A stretch of 64,000 bases of DNA from positions 25,809 through 89,808 of the forward strand of contig CALAZZ010000096.1 in NCBI GenBank assembly GCA_937926515.1, given 5' to 3'. The position numbers and the translations under genes are program-made. Positions within the stretch are counted from its first letter, which is position 1. The number at the start of each line of letters is the position of its first letter. Source of the DNA: an uncultured Bacteroidales bacterium. Lineage in GTDB: Bacteria; Bacteroidota; Bacteroidia; Bacteroidales; F082. Below, one piece after another: positions 54,756 through 63,436 of this stretch. The notes under the pieces were generated by a model. That model had not been told where the DNA came from. It saw only the letters and a list, made by a program, of their open reading frames with translations, and searched no databases.

Positions 54756-56090
54756 TCAATCTACCAAGTACCTGATCTTTAGAATGTTTTTGGTTCCCGG
54801 TCGGATGCGGTACCGATGATCGATCCGCAGGCCGATCACCCACATAATATCGCCATTTGCATTACAGAGCAACCTGATTTGTTCTTTTTGATGGCGAGAA
54901 AGACCAGAATCAATGAAATAATCACTCAATAACTTGCTCCCCTTTAGTCCAAGCGGACGAAACCGATCCCCATATTGCCAGGTCCTGACCGCCAGCGGAA
55001 ATTCAATCAGATCCTTATCCAGGTAAGCAATATGGGGGTCGGGATCAATGGTAAATTTCACTGACTTCTCAAGTGACTCAAATGTCAGGCGGAAGTCTGC
55101 TTTAGCAATTGCTGATTCATTATACAAGTACAACGTTTCCGGTTCGTTTACCTGATCAAGTTCAATAATTTCAATGGTATCGCGATCAATCGACAACCGA
55201 TGTGTTTCAGAAAAAAATACCCGACCGGGTTCATTCTGCATGGCATTCGCAATTGATGACATCTGGTTCCCCGCAAAATTAAATGGTGTAAGCAGCTCCC
55301 AAAGGAGCGTTTGCCAATTGTCGAATGCAAACAATTTAGTTTTGTAAACGACAGATTGTCCTGACTTACTTTCAATTAATTCATTTAATACCCTGGCCAC
55401 CAATTCTTTGTATAAGCCATGGTTTTGACCCAGAAGCCATGTGCTTTTTTTTATTGCTTTTTCTGCCTCCGGTACCAGCTCAACCATAAGTGGAAGCAAT
55501 TGATTTCTAATCTTGTTGCGAAGGTATTTGTTGGATATGTTTGAGCTGTCTTCACGGTATTGAAGCTGATGATGGTTTAGATAATTAATAATCTGTATTC
55601 GGTCAGCAAAAAGCATTGGCCTGATAAACATACCGTTTAAGGGTTCCATAGCCTTGAGTCCCTTGAGACCAGCTCCCCTGAATAGATTTATGAAAAAGGT
55701 TTCAACCTGATCGTCCTGATGATGGCCCAGGGCGATAGCGCTTATTTGAAGTTGATGGGCCAGCTCCTGGAACCATTGCAAACGCAGTTCACGTGCAGCC
55801 ATCTGTATTGAGATTTTTTGTTCAGATTGAAACTGCAAGGTATCAAACTGTTTACTATAAAAAGGAACTTTCAATTTTGCAGCAAGCCGATGTACAGATT
55901 GCTCATCTTCATCTGATTCGGTGCCACGCAAACGGAAATTCACATGAGCCACACTTACCCGGTAACCCGATTTCGTTAACAGATGCAACATAGCCACTGA
56001 ATCTGCTCCTCCACTCACGCCTGCCAACACCTGTTGGCCAGGGTTCAGAAGTTTGTATTTATCAATAAATTGTTGAAATTCTTCAAACAT
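54756..56090 (-). CDS. tilS: tRNA(Ile)-lysidine synthase
   Basis: The 444-aa enzyme modifies the CAU anticodon of tRNA-Ile2 to lysidine. The PP-loop is AGVSGGADSVAML (23-35), followed by ALGHHQDDQVETFFINLFRG, the RPMLFADR segment, and a C-terminal TilS domain (LAVRTWQYGDRFRPLGLKGSKLLSDYF). It starts 8 nt after mscS on the minus strand. The gene is essential in most bacteria. Confidence 0.96.
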   Translation of the reverse strand: MFEEFQQFIDKYKLLNPGQQVLAGVSGGADSVAMLHLLTKSGYRVSVAHVNFRLRGTESDEDEQSVHRLAAKLKVPFYSKQFDTLQFQSEQKISIQMAARELRLQWFQELAHQLQISAIALGHHQDDQVETFFINLFRGAGLKGLKAMEPLNGMFIRPMLFADRIQIINYLNHHQLQYREDSSNISNKYLRNKIRNQLLPLMVELVPEAEKAIKKSTWLLGQNHGLYKELVARVLNELIESKSGQSVVYKTKLFAFDNWQTLLWELLTPFNFAGNQMSSIANAMQNEPGRVFFSETHRLSIDRDTIEIIELDQVNEPETLYLYNESAIAKADFRLTFESLEKSVKFTIDPDPHIAYLDKDLIEFPLAVRTWQYGDRFRPLGLKGSKLLSDYFIDSGLSRHQKEQIRLLCNANGDIMWVIGLRIDHRYRIRPGTKNILKIRYLVD

Positions 56091-56098
56091 TGGACAGT

Positions 56099-56983
56099 TT
56101 ATTCGTGACCATCAGGCATATTGTTAAAGCCACTTTTCAGGTGAAGATCACGTTGGGGGAATGGAATCTCCACACCGTGCTTCTTGAACTTTTCGAATAT
56201 CCTGTAATAGAGTTGGCTTTGCAACACTTTTGGTTTATCGCTAAACTCAGTTGTCCATACCCTTAGATGAAAATCAAGGCTGCTGTCACCAAAAGCATCA
56301 AACATCACATCTGATGGTGGTGTTTTAAGCACCCCAGGATGTTCATTGGCCACCTCAAGTAATAGTTGCTTAATCATTTTTGGATCCTCGTTGTAGGATA
56401 CCCCAACCGGAAAATTAAATCGTACATTCCGATCACTATGGCTCCAATTGATCACTGTGTTGCTAATGAACTCCGAGTTAGGTACAATGACAGATATATT
56501 GTCGTTGGTCAGAATTGTTGTCGCCCTGGCAGATATTTTTTGAATATTTCCGACTACATGACCTACCTCAACACGATCACCTATTTTAACTGGCCTTTCA
56601 AATAAAATAATGATTCCACTAATGAAATTATTTGTGATATTCTGCAGCCCAAAACCTATACCTATACCCAAAGCACCGAAAAGGATGCTTAAGGCACTAA
56701 GGTCTATGCCTGAAGTTTGTAATATAAGGAAAAACCCAAGTGTGATAAGCAGATAACGGATAATTGTAGCAATGGAAATGCTGGTGCTTTTGTCCATCCC
56801 ATAGCGTGGAAAAATCTTATTTACCAAGAACCTGCTGAGTGCAGATGTAAGGTAAAAAAGCAGTACAAACGAAAGGATAAGTAAAACGATCAACCGAAAA
56901 GTAAAAGTCAAATTGCTCAGCGTAAAAATTTCAGTTGTCCAAATGGATTTTAACCAATCGAATACCAGTTGAACTGTTTCCAT
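56099..56983 (-). CDS. small-conductance mechanosensitive channel, MscS family
   Basis: The 294-aa protein has an N-terminal helix and two more TM helices (about 25-95), then the pore helix region GALGIGIGFGLQNITNNFISGIIILFERPV. The MscS beta domain follows (IGDRVEVGHVVGNIQKISARATTI, VPNSEFISNTVINWS). The C-terminal alpha/beta part ends FPQRDLHLK. It opens under hypo-osmotic shock. It is upstream of tilS by 8 nt, so the two share a transcript. Upstream TAACTTCG (minus strand 57013-57006) is a 7-of-8 -7 box. Confidence 0.92.
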   Translation of the reverse strand: METVQLVFDWLKSIWTTEIFTLSNLTFTFRLIVLLILSFVLLFYLTSALSRFLVNKIFPRYGMDKSTSISIATIIRYLLITLGFFLILQTSGIDLSALSILFGALGIGIGFGLQNITNNFISGIIILFERPVKIGDRVEVGHVVGNIQKISARATTILTNDNISVIVPNSEFISNTVINWSHSDRNVRFNFPVGVSYNEDPKMIKQLLLEVANEHPGVLKTPPSDVMFDAFGDSSLDFHLRVWTTEFSDKPKVLQSQLYYRIFEKFKKHGVEIPFPQRDLHLKSGFNNMPDGHE

Positions 56984-57083
56984 CAGGTTGTGTTTTATTT
57001 TATCACGAAGTTACAATAATATTGCATAAAGGTCATAGATTAATCCTTATTGAACCGAATACTGTTTACCGGGTCCAAAATGC

Positions 57084-57111
57084 AAAAATCCCACCGAGGG
57101 GCGGGATTTTT
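57084..57111. terminator. terminator of korAB
   Basis: AAAAATCCC (57084-57092) pairs with GGGATTTTT (57103-57111). On the minus strand the hairpin runs into T residues 20 nt after korB; it may also act on the plus strand. Confidence 0.85.
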
Positions 57112-57130
57112 CGTATCAAGATATTATTGA

Positions 57131-58165
57131 TTAATCTATAGTCCAGGTATTTGCACTGCGCAGCATCTCATCTGTATTCTTAATTTTTGATGATGACCTG
57201 GCCAGTTTGATTGTATCCTCCATCACAGTTTCGAAGGTTTCGGCTTCGACGGATCGGATGATGCCGAGTGCAACAGGAAGTTCAGGAGGCATCATACGCG
57301 CGATCATCAAATGAACACCGGGGTCTTTCTCATACTGGTTATGCACCAATAGATCCTTTTCGGTGATGCCATCCTCGCCAATCTTAACTACTTCAAGTGT
57401 TGTACCTTTTAAAACAATGCCTTTCTCCTTGTTTTTTCCAAAAATCAGTGGCTTGCCATGCTCAAGGTGCAACTGATAGTCATCACGTGTTTCTCGGGAT
57501 GTGATGAGTTCATGTGCCTTATTATAGAAAATGACACAATTCTGTAGGATTTCGACCACGGAGGTGCCCTTGTGTTTGGCAGCTTCTAAAAAGATGGAAG
57601 TCATCAGCTTGGGGTTGGTATCCAGGCCACGGGCAAAGAAATTGCCTTGCGAGCCAATCACCAGTTCACCCGGATTGAATGGCCGCTCGAAGGTGCCTTG
57701 CGGACTTGTTTTGGTTTTGGTGCCACGTGGGGTGGTTGGCGAATATTGTCCTTTAGTGAGGCCATATATCTTATTGTTAAACAAAAGAATGTTGATATCA
57801 ATATTTCGCCTGATGGTATGGATAAAGTGGTTGCCACCAATGGCCATGCTGTCACCATCGCCGGTGATCATCCAAACACTCAATTTCGGATTTGACAATT
57901 TGACGCCTGTGGCCAGTGGTGCTGCCCTGCCATGAATTCCGTGCATGCCATAGGTGTTCATATAATATGGGAAACGTGAGGAGCAACCAATGCCTGATAC
58001 AACAACAAAATCTTCTTTTGGGATGCCAAGGTTAGGAAATACATTTTCAACAGCATGGAGAATGGCATGGTCACCACAACCCGGGCACCATTTCACCATT
58101 TGGTCGCTGCTGAAATCCTCTTTCGTTAAACTGATGGCGGCCGTATCTATCTTTTGATTTTCCAT
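57131..58165 (-). CDS. korB: 2-oxoglutarate:ferredoxin oxidoreductase subunit beta
   Basis: The 344-aa beta subunit carries the TPP site and a [4Fe-4S] ligand set. It has KWCPGCGDHAIL (C27, C30), VSGIGCSSRFPYYMNTYGMHGIHGRA, and the TPP motif VWMITGDGDSMAIGGNHF. The NKIYGLTKGQYSPTTPRG loop typical of 2-oxoglutarate/2-oxoacid enzymes follows. It starts 3 nt after korA. With KorA it converts 2-oxoglutarate and CoA to succinyl-CoA, CO2 and reduced ferredoxin, or runs in reverse. Confidence 0.94.
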   Translation of the reverse strand: MENQKIDTAAISLTKEDFSSDQMVKWCPGCGDHAILHAVENVFPNLGIPKEDFVVVSGIGCSSRFPYYMNTYGMHGIHGRAAPLATGVKLSNPKLSVWMITGDGDSMAIGGNHFIHTIRRNIDINILLFNNKIYGLTKGQYSPTTPRGTKTKTSPQGTFERPFNPGELVIGSQGNFFARGLDTNPKLMTSIFLEAAKHKGTSVVEILQNCVIFYNKAHELITSRETRDDYQLHLEHGKPLIFGKNKEKGIVLKGTTLEVVKIGEDGITEKDLLVHNQYEKDPGVHLMIARMMPPELPVALGIIRSVEAETFETVMEDTIKLARSSSKIKNTDEMLRSANTWTID

Positions 58166-58168
58166 GAT

Positions 58169-60016
58169 CTAATCTTTTAAAAGCTCGTTAAACTTCTGTT
58201 CCAGTTCTGCTACCATAAAGGGCAACCCCTGGATTTTGTTATATTGTTCGTATGTGAACTGCGGATAGTTCATCTTAAGGTATTTCACGAATTGACCGTT
58301 ATTAATTTCACATACGATTCTTTTCTTATGCCGGTTAAGCACTTGCTCGGTGTTCTTTGGCAAAGGCATGATGTTTCGGAAATGAGCCAGGGCAATGGAT
58401 TTTCCCTGTTCCTGCATTTTCTCTACCACGGTGAGCATAACTCCAAATGTGCCACCCCAGCTAATAACAAGAAGGTCAGCATCTTCAGGGCCATAAACTG
58501 TTTGTTCAGGAATATAATCCACTACTTTTTGAACCTTCGCCTCACGCAGCTGAATCATTTTTTGGTGGTTAAGCGGGTCGTGCGATACGTTTCCTGTAAT
58601 ATCTTCTTTCTCGAGGCCTCCAACCCGATGGCGTAGGCCCTCAGTGCCGGGTACAGCCCAAAACCGGTTCAATTTTTCCGGATCGCGGCGATAAGGCTTG
58701 AAATCAGTATCATTGGACTTGGCCAGAGGAGGTGTGATAGGAGGCAGGTCATCTACCTTTGGTAATTTAAAAACCTCTGATCCTTGTGCAAGTGAGCCAT
58801 CTGTCAGCAATATTACGGGAGTCATATGCTCAAGGCTAAGCTTGGATGCATCATAGGCACCATAAAAACAGTCGACAGGGCTTTTAGCAGCAATTACAAT
58901 CACCGGTGCCTCACCATTTCTGCCAAACAGCGCTTGTAACAAGTCGCTTTGTTCTGATTTTGTCGGCAAACCGGTAGATGGCCCTCCACGCTGAACATTG
59001 ACAATCACCAACGGAAGCTCCGTCATAACAGCAAGTCCTATGGCTTCACTCTTAAGAGATAACCCTGGACCACTTGTTGTGGTTACGGCTAATGAACCTG
59101 CAAAGCTGGCACCAATAGCAGAAACTATGCCGGCAATCTCATCTTCAGCTTGGAAAGCTTTCACCCCTAGTTCTTTGTGTATTGCCAGCTCCTGAAGTAT
59201 TTCGGTGGCAGGTGTGATGGGATAGGAACCCAGGAACAATTGCAATCCTGCCTTCTCAGCAGCCGCTATCATGCCCCAGGCTGTGGCAATATTACCGGTA
59301 ACATTTCTATACCGGCCTTTTTCCAGGTCAGCAGGTTCAACCTTGAATGTTGAACTGATCAACTCAATGGTGTCGGCATAGTTGAAACCTGCTTCAAGTA
59401 CATATGTATTGGCTTCAACAACCAGTGGGTTAGCCTTGAATTTTTCTTCAAAATACTTGTTTATGAGTTTCAATTCACGGTTGAACATATACATGATAAT
59501 GCCCAGTGCAAACATATTCTTGGTTTTAAGCACTGTTTTATTATCCAGACTCAGATGTTTTACCGCTTCCCGTGTAAGAGTACTAATTGGTGCTTTGATC
59601 AGCCTGTATCGCTCCAATGAACCATCAGCAGTAGGGTCGCTGGAATATCCGGCTCTTTCCAGTCCTTTTTCATTAAAGGCATCTGCATCAACGATGATAA
59701 TGGCATCATCTTTAAGCCATTTCATATTGGCTTTGAGTGAGGCCGGATTCATGGCGATGAGCACATCTGCCAGGTCGCCGGAGGTATAAATTGATTTTTG
59801 TCCAAAATGAATCTGGAATCCTGATACACCGGCAACAGTCCCCTGTGGTGCGCGTATCTCGGCTGGAAAATCAGGAAATGTTGCAAAGTCATTTCTTGCA
59901 AATGCCGTAGAATCAGAGAATAAGGCGCCGGTAAGCTGCATGCCATCACCTGAGTCGCCGGCAAATCGAATAACAACCTGATCCAGCTCTACGACCTTAC
60001 TGTTTTTAACTGTCAT
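58169..60016 (-). CDS. korA: 2-oxoglutarate:ferredoxin oxidoreductase subunit alpha (gamma-alpha fusion)
   Basis: The 615-aa chain joins a gamma domain (about 10-190; VVIRFAGDSGDGMQLTG near the start) to an alpha domain (from about 205; LFLGSYPITPATEILQ and GASFAGSLAVTTTSGPGLSLKSEAIGLA). It ends with a transketolase-C-like domain (DLLVISWGGTFGVM). The fused form is common in Bacteroidetes. The ATG at 60016 is preferred because a -7 box (60037-60044) lies between it and a longer start at 60073. No delta ferredoxin subunit is fused, but a ferredoxin gene is divergently placed. Confidence 0.93.
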   Translation of the reverse strand: MTVKNSKVVELDQVVIRFAGDSGDGMQLTGALFSDSTAFARNDFATFPDFPAEIRAPQGTVAGVSGFQIHFGQKSIYTSGDLADVLIAMNPASLKANMKWLKDDAIIIVDADAFNEKGLERAGYSSDPTADGSLERYRLIKAPISTLTREAVKHLSLDNKTVLKTKNMFALGIIMYMFNRELKLINKYFEEKFKANPLVVEANTYVLEAGFNYADTIELISSTFKVEPADLEKGRYRNVTGNIATAWGMIAAAEKAGLQLFLGSYPITPATEILQELAIHKELGVKAFQAEDEIAGIVSAIGASFAGSLAVTTTSGPGLSLKSEAIGLAVMTELPLVIVNVQRGGPSTGLPTKSEQSDLLQALFGRNGEAPVIVIAAKSPVDCFYGAYDASKLSLEHMTPVILLTDGSLAQGSEVFKLPKVDDLPPITPPLAKSNDTDFKPYRRDPEKLNRFWAVPGTEGLRHRVGGLEKEDITGNVSHDPLNHQKMIQLREAKVQKVVDYIPEQTVYGPEDADLLVISWGGTFGVMLTVVEKMQEQGKSIALAHFRNIMPLPKNTEQVLNRHKKRIVCEINNGQFVKYLKMNYPQFTYEQYNKIQGLPFMVAELEQKFNELLKD

Positions 60017-60036
60017 GATTAAAAATGTATTTTTTG

Positions 60037-60044
60037 CAAAGGTA
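60037..60044 (-). promoter_or_regulatory. -7 box of korAB
   Basis: On the minus strand TACCTTTG matches TAnnTTTG exactly, 20 nt before the ATG at 60016. A TTTG on the minus strand (60074-60071) is 26 nt away, too far for a normal -33. Confidence 0.5.
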
Positions 60045-60073
60045 AAAGTTTTAAGGATGTGCCTGTCATTCAA

Positions 60074-60358
60074 AGCTTGTCAAGGTGGTTGATATGACCT
60101 GCTCAAAACAAATAATACAAAGGTTAAAATACAGATATACAGTAGTGTAAGGCGAGTGTAACCTTAACGCCTCTATTGATGGTTGCGCTAATATATAATC
60201 AGTCTAAATTTGAATGTTGCCTGTTTGCAACGACTTCGAAATTGTAGAACAGATATCTACGGATATGTATCCTGTCTAAACCCCATTTAGCAAAGGTTCA
60301 AATAATTTAGACTTGCTATAAATTATACTATTTTCGAGGCCATATGGGGATAAACTTT
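60074..60358. other. intergenic region between korA and ferredoxin
   Basis: No gene is seen. Small hairpins occur: GTTGC-CTGTTT-GCAAC near 60218-60233 and GGATATGTATCC near 60261-60272. The region could carry control sites for both divergent units, but none is recognised. Confidence 0.35.
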
Positions 60359-60366
60359 TATCTTTG
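60359..60366 (+). promoter_or_regulatory. -7 box of the ferredoxin gene
   Basis: TATCTTTG matches TAnnTTTG exactly, 37 nt before the ATG at 60404. TTTC (60332-60335) lies 23 nt upstream. Confidence 0.5.
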
Positions 60367-60403
60367 TTGCGCAATTATTGTTTAATACAAAATACGATTT
60401 GCT

Positions 60404-60571
60404 ATGGCTTACAAAATTACTGACGATTGCACCGCTTGTGGTTCGTGCATCGATGAATGTCCGGTTGACGCTATCTCCGAAGGTGATATCTATGTTATAG
60501 ACCCAGATGTGTGCACTGACTGTGGCGCATGCGCGGATGTTTGCCCTGTTGAGGCAATATTTCCGGAGTAA
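60404..60571 (+). CDS. 2x[4Fe-4S] ferredoxin
   Basis: This 55-aa protein is a clostridial-type bacterial ferredoxin. Two CxxCxxCxxxCP motifs are at 9-20 (CTACGSCIDECP) and 37-48 (CTDCGACADVCP), with eight Cys in the exact pattern for two [4Fe-4S] clusters and an internal pseudo-twofold repeat. It is short enough to be missed by ORF scans with a length limit. It is divergent from korAB and is the obvious candidate electron acceptor for KorAB and perhaps the pyruvate enzyme. Its own terminator follows. Confidence 0.95.
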   Translation: MAYKITDDCTACGSCIDECPVDAISEGDIYVIDPDVCTDCGACADVCPVEAIFPE

Positions 60572-60600
60572 CAACAATATAAAATCAGGACGAAGAAATC

Positions 60601-60629
60601 AGCCTGCCTTTTGTGCAGGCTTTTTTTGT
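60601..60629 (+). terminator. terminator of the ferredoxin gene
   Basis: AGCCTGC (60601-60607) pairs with GCAGGCT (60615-60621), loop 7 nt, then a T-run to 60627. Confidence 0.9.
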
Positions 60630-60679
60630 TCCTTCTACCTTAATTCACTTCATAGTAAGTGTGTGGAAAGATGCCATGC

Positions 60680-60711
60680 CTTGACAATAGCCTTCATATT
60701 GGATATCTTTG
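60680..60711 (+). promoter_or_regulatory. promoter of the T9SS protein gene
   Basis: CTTG (60680-60683), 20 nt, and a perfect -7 box TATCTTTG (60704-60711). Leader length to the ATG at 60820 is about 100 nt. Confidence 0.6.
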
Positions 60712-60819
60712 TACAATCGTACAAACCAATTTAGGCGTGGTAGATGTTTGGTTTACAACCCATCTCAATACCAATCACCATTTGTGGCAGCACATTGCCA
60801 GCTCAGAATTTACGGCCTT

Positions 60820-61848
60820 ATGAAAAAAGCATTATTCATCCTGTTGTTCTTTCTAAGCACTATCGTTTACACGAACCCAATCTTCTATAGTTATTTAATT
60901 TCAGAAATCTATTTTGATGAATCAGGGGATTGGATTCTTGAGATTGGGATTGATGAGCCAATGAACTTTGAATTTTGGGATTCCTTATATCTTGAGACCA
61001 ATTCAGGCATTGCTCTGATCACACTTTTTGATACTGCAACTTTCACTCCGATCACTAATGAAAACCTGAGCAATGATCTGGCTATAAACAAGGATAACGA
61101 CAGGATTGTATTACATACTAATTTCATTGATTATCTGAATGATACTGTACTGCTTGGTGAAGCTGAAGATTCATACCTGAAAAACATCGAATATGGCCAG
61201 TCCATTGCCAGACAATATATTTATCCAAATTTAGGCTTTTATAAGACCAATTCTCCCACTATTGGTTATCCGAATTCCATTATGGAGGGCACCCTGGGTT
61301 TTATCCATGGTTATGTGTTCGATCATACAGGTATGCCAATAATTAACTTGACTTTTGAAATAGCTGAAGGGTATTGGTATGCTTGGTATTTTAGGACAGA
61401 TGACAACGGTTACTATCAAGCCCCAATTTTATCAAGGAGTTACTATAATGACGTACTTTTAATTCCGGATGGTTCGCTTTATGGCACCTATGACCTGTTA
61501 CCGATTAATCCGGTCCATTTTGAGATCAATGAAAACGATACCCTCAACATAAATTTCACACAATTGCTCACTTCAATTCCTCTGCATCAGAAAGAATCCA
61601 TACTGCTGAGTAATTATCCCAATCCGGCTTCTGATTTCACTTATTTTATCTATGATACTGAACTTACAGCTAACAAGGAGATTAGACTGGAGATTATTGA
61701 TATGCATGGACGTAAAGTAGATGAAATCATGCTGAATGAATCACCCTTTCTGTGGCAAACAGGCCAGCTGCAACTGGGTACATATGTGTATCAATTGTAT
61801 GCAGAAAACGAACTGCTTGGGTCAAATAAACTCATTCTGGTCAGGTGA
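60820..61848 (+). CDS. secreted protein with carboxypeptidase-regulatory-like and T9SS sorting domains
   Basis: The 342-aa protein has a signal peptide (MKKALFILLFFLSTIVYTNP). A beta-rich N-terminal region of about 160 residues follows, then a carboxypeptidase-regulatory-like domain (HGYVFDHTGMPIINL ... FRTDDNGYYQAP). It ends with a T9SS type A sorting domain (LSNYPNPASDF to SNKLILVR). The ATG at 60820 was chosen because it begins the signal peptide; the frame is open upstream. Its stop overlaps the GTG of the next gene by 4 nt, suggesting coupling. Function is unknown. Confidence 0.8.
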   Translation: MKKALFILLFFLSTIVYTNPIFYSYLISEIYFDESGDWILEIGIDEPMNFEFWDSLYLETNSGIALITLFDTATFTPITNENLSNDLAINKDNDRIVLHTNFIDYLNDTVLLGEAEDSYLKNIEYGQSIARQYIYPNLGFYKTNSPTIGYPNSIMEGTLGFIHGYVFDHTGMPIINLTFEIAEGYWYAWYFRTDDNGYYQAPILSRSYYNDVLLIPDGSLYGTYDLLPINPVHFEINENDTLNINFTQLLTSIPLHQKESILLSNYPNPASDFTYFIYDTELTANKEIRLEIIDMHGRKVDEIMLNESPFLWQTGQLQLGTYVYQLYAENELLGSNKLILVR

Positions 61849-62414
61849 ATAGAAAACAGTTTCTTTTACTGATCGCACTTGGCCTTTTCATGGATTGTTT
61901 TTCGCAAATTCCACTTGCTTTTGAGAAGGAAGACTTGACTTTTGAGATCATGGAAGATGTGTTTGTGGTGAGCGGGCTGTATTATTTCCATTCGAAACCG
62001 CAAAAACAAGTGCATTTACGCTACCCCTTCCCCACTGACAGCATTTACGGCAAGGCATTTAACATCAATGTGCAATATGCAAATTCAGGTGAGCCAATAG
62101 AATTCTTTATGAGCAGCGACAGCAGTTATATCGCATTTCGGGTTGTAGCGGATCGCGAAAAACCCGTTTTAATTGGCTACCATCAACAGTTGAAAACCAA
62201 CGAAGCCAGGTATATACTCACCACTACCCAAAGCTGGAAACAAGTCCTCAAACAAGCCCATTTCAAACTCCTCACATCACCGGAGCTAGTTATAAAAAGC
62301 TTTTCGTATCCGCCGGATGTGACAACAATAATAGGAGAAAATAAACTGTACCTCTGGCAAAAAGAAAATTTTATGCCTGACAGGGATTTTGAAATTTTGT
62401 TTGAACCATTGTAA
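61845..62414 (+). CDS. secreted protein, unknown function, coupled to the T9SS protein
   Basis: The 189-aa protein has a signal peptide (about 1-20, ending DCFSQ) and a beta-rich body without recognised motifs, beginning IPLAFEKEDLTFEIMEDVFVV. No C-terminal sorting domain or lipobox is present, so it is probably periplasmic. Translation would start at GTG (61845), overlapping the TGA of the upstream gene (GTGA). The coupling suggests the pair acts together. I do not recognise the family. Confidence 0.65.
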   Translation: MNRKQFLLLIALGLFMDCFSQIPLAFEKEDLTFEIMEDVFVVSGLYYFHSKPQKQVHLRYPFPTDSIYGKAFNINVQYANSGEPIEFFMSSDSSYIAFRVVADREKPVLIGYHQQLKTNEARYILTTTQSWKQVLKQAHFKLLTSPELVIKSFSYPPDVTTIIGENKLYLWQKENFMPDRDFEILFEPL

Positions 62415-62633
62415 ACCTCCTCTCCAGGACTTTTAAATCCGGCTTTATTAGGAACACCAATAATCATCAATATTTGACTGACCCTCCTGATCAGGTTGAC
62501 CAAATAAGTAAGGCTTGTTCGTCTGCAATGGTGAGATAAGCCACTAATTTCTACAATACCCATAATAGGACTAAATGGTGTGCAATTGTATCATTTTTGT
62601 TTTATCAAAGTTCACATCCAATTCCTTTGAAGA

Positions 62634-63260
62634 TCAATTTTTTCTGAAGAGCATTGACAAGATACGCGGTGGATTATTGCGATCATCTTCATCAAAATAC
62701 TCGCTGATGGTTATTATGCCCAAACTATTGTTTAGGGCTGCCTGTGTGAAATCAGCAAGATGGTGGGTGTAGCAACGAACAATATGCTGTCCTTCATCTG
62801 TTTCGAACCTGGCTTTGGTGCCTCCGTATTGCCTGTAGGGATGCAGTTCTCCCAGGTAGAGGTAACCGCCGGGCTGCAACACTTTGGCAACCTTCTGAAA
62901 TATGGGTTCGAGGTGTTCAATGTGCTCTAGCACAAGGCTGAAACTGATCAAATCATATACTCCATCAGCAAAATCCCAAGAATTGTTGATGTCAGCCTGG
63001 ATAAACCTGACTTTGTTGGTTTTTACCTTTTGCTTGGCCCTCGTCAGCATCTCTTCCGACAAGTCAATGGCTGTAATTCGTTTTGATTTACTAACCAGCC
63101 AAAGTGTATTTTTTCCCGTACCGCAACCAATTTCAAGCCCATGCTCAAATCGTAACCCACCGAGCACTTCTTTGATAGCTGTAGCCTCCAGATCGCGGGT
63201 TTTGTTTTGGTTGGTATCGTATTGGCCGGCCCATAAGTTGTAGGATTGCTGAATTTCCAT
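62634..63260 (-). CDS. class I SAM-dependent methyltransferase
   Basis: The 208-aa protein has motif I LEIGCGTGKNTLWL, an acidic residue after AIDLSEEML, VRFIQADIN, and SFSLVLEHIEHLEPIFQKVAKVLQPGG. This is a Methyltransf_11-type fold, typically acting on small molecules. A tail with YCYTHHLADF-like (RCYTHHLADF) and SEYFDEDD residues might form the substrate lid. No neighbour suggests a substrate. Confidence 0.88.
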   Translation of the reverse strand: MEIQQSYNLWAGQYDTNQNKTRDLEATAIKEVLGGLRFEHGLEIGCGTGKNTLWLVSKSKRITAIDLSEEMLTRAKQKVKTNKVRFIQADINNSWDFADGVYDLISFSLVLEHIEHLEPIFQKVAKVLQPGGYLYLGELHPYRQYGGTKARFETDEGQHIVRCYTHHLADFTQAALNNSLGIITISEYFDEDDRNNPPRILSMLFRKN

Positions 63261-63436
63261 TTTTATGATGTCTTTTGAAAGTGACTTAAGTACGATAAAG
63301 TATGGATAGAATTTACCGGATCAAATCAGAGCCCTCACTTGGCAGCTCATTTATAGATAAAATGATGTTCCCCTTACTGTAACTTTCAACAAATGATAAA
63401 TTAACACAGCCGAGGGTGATTTCGAAGTTTTCCTGA

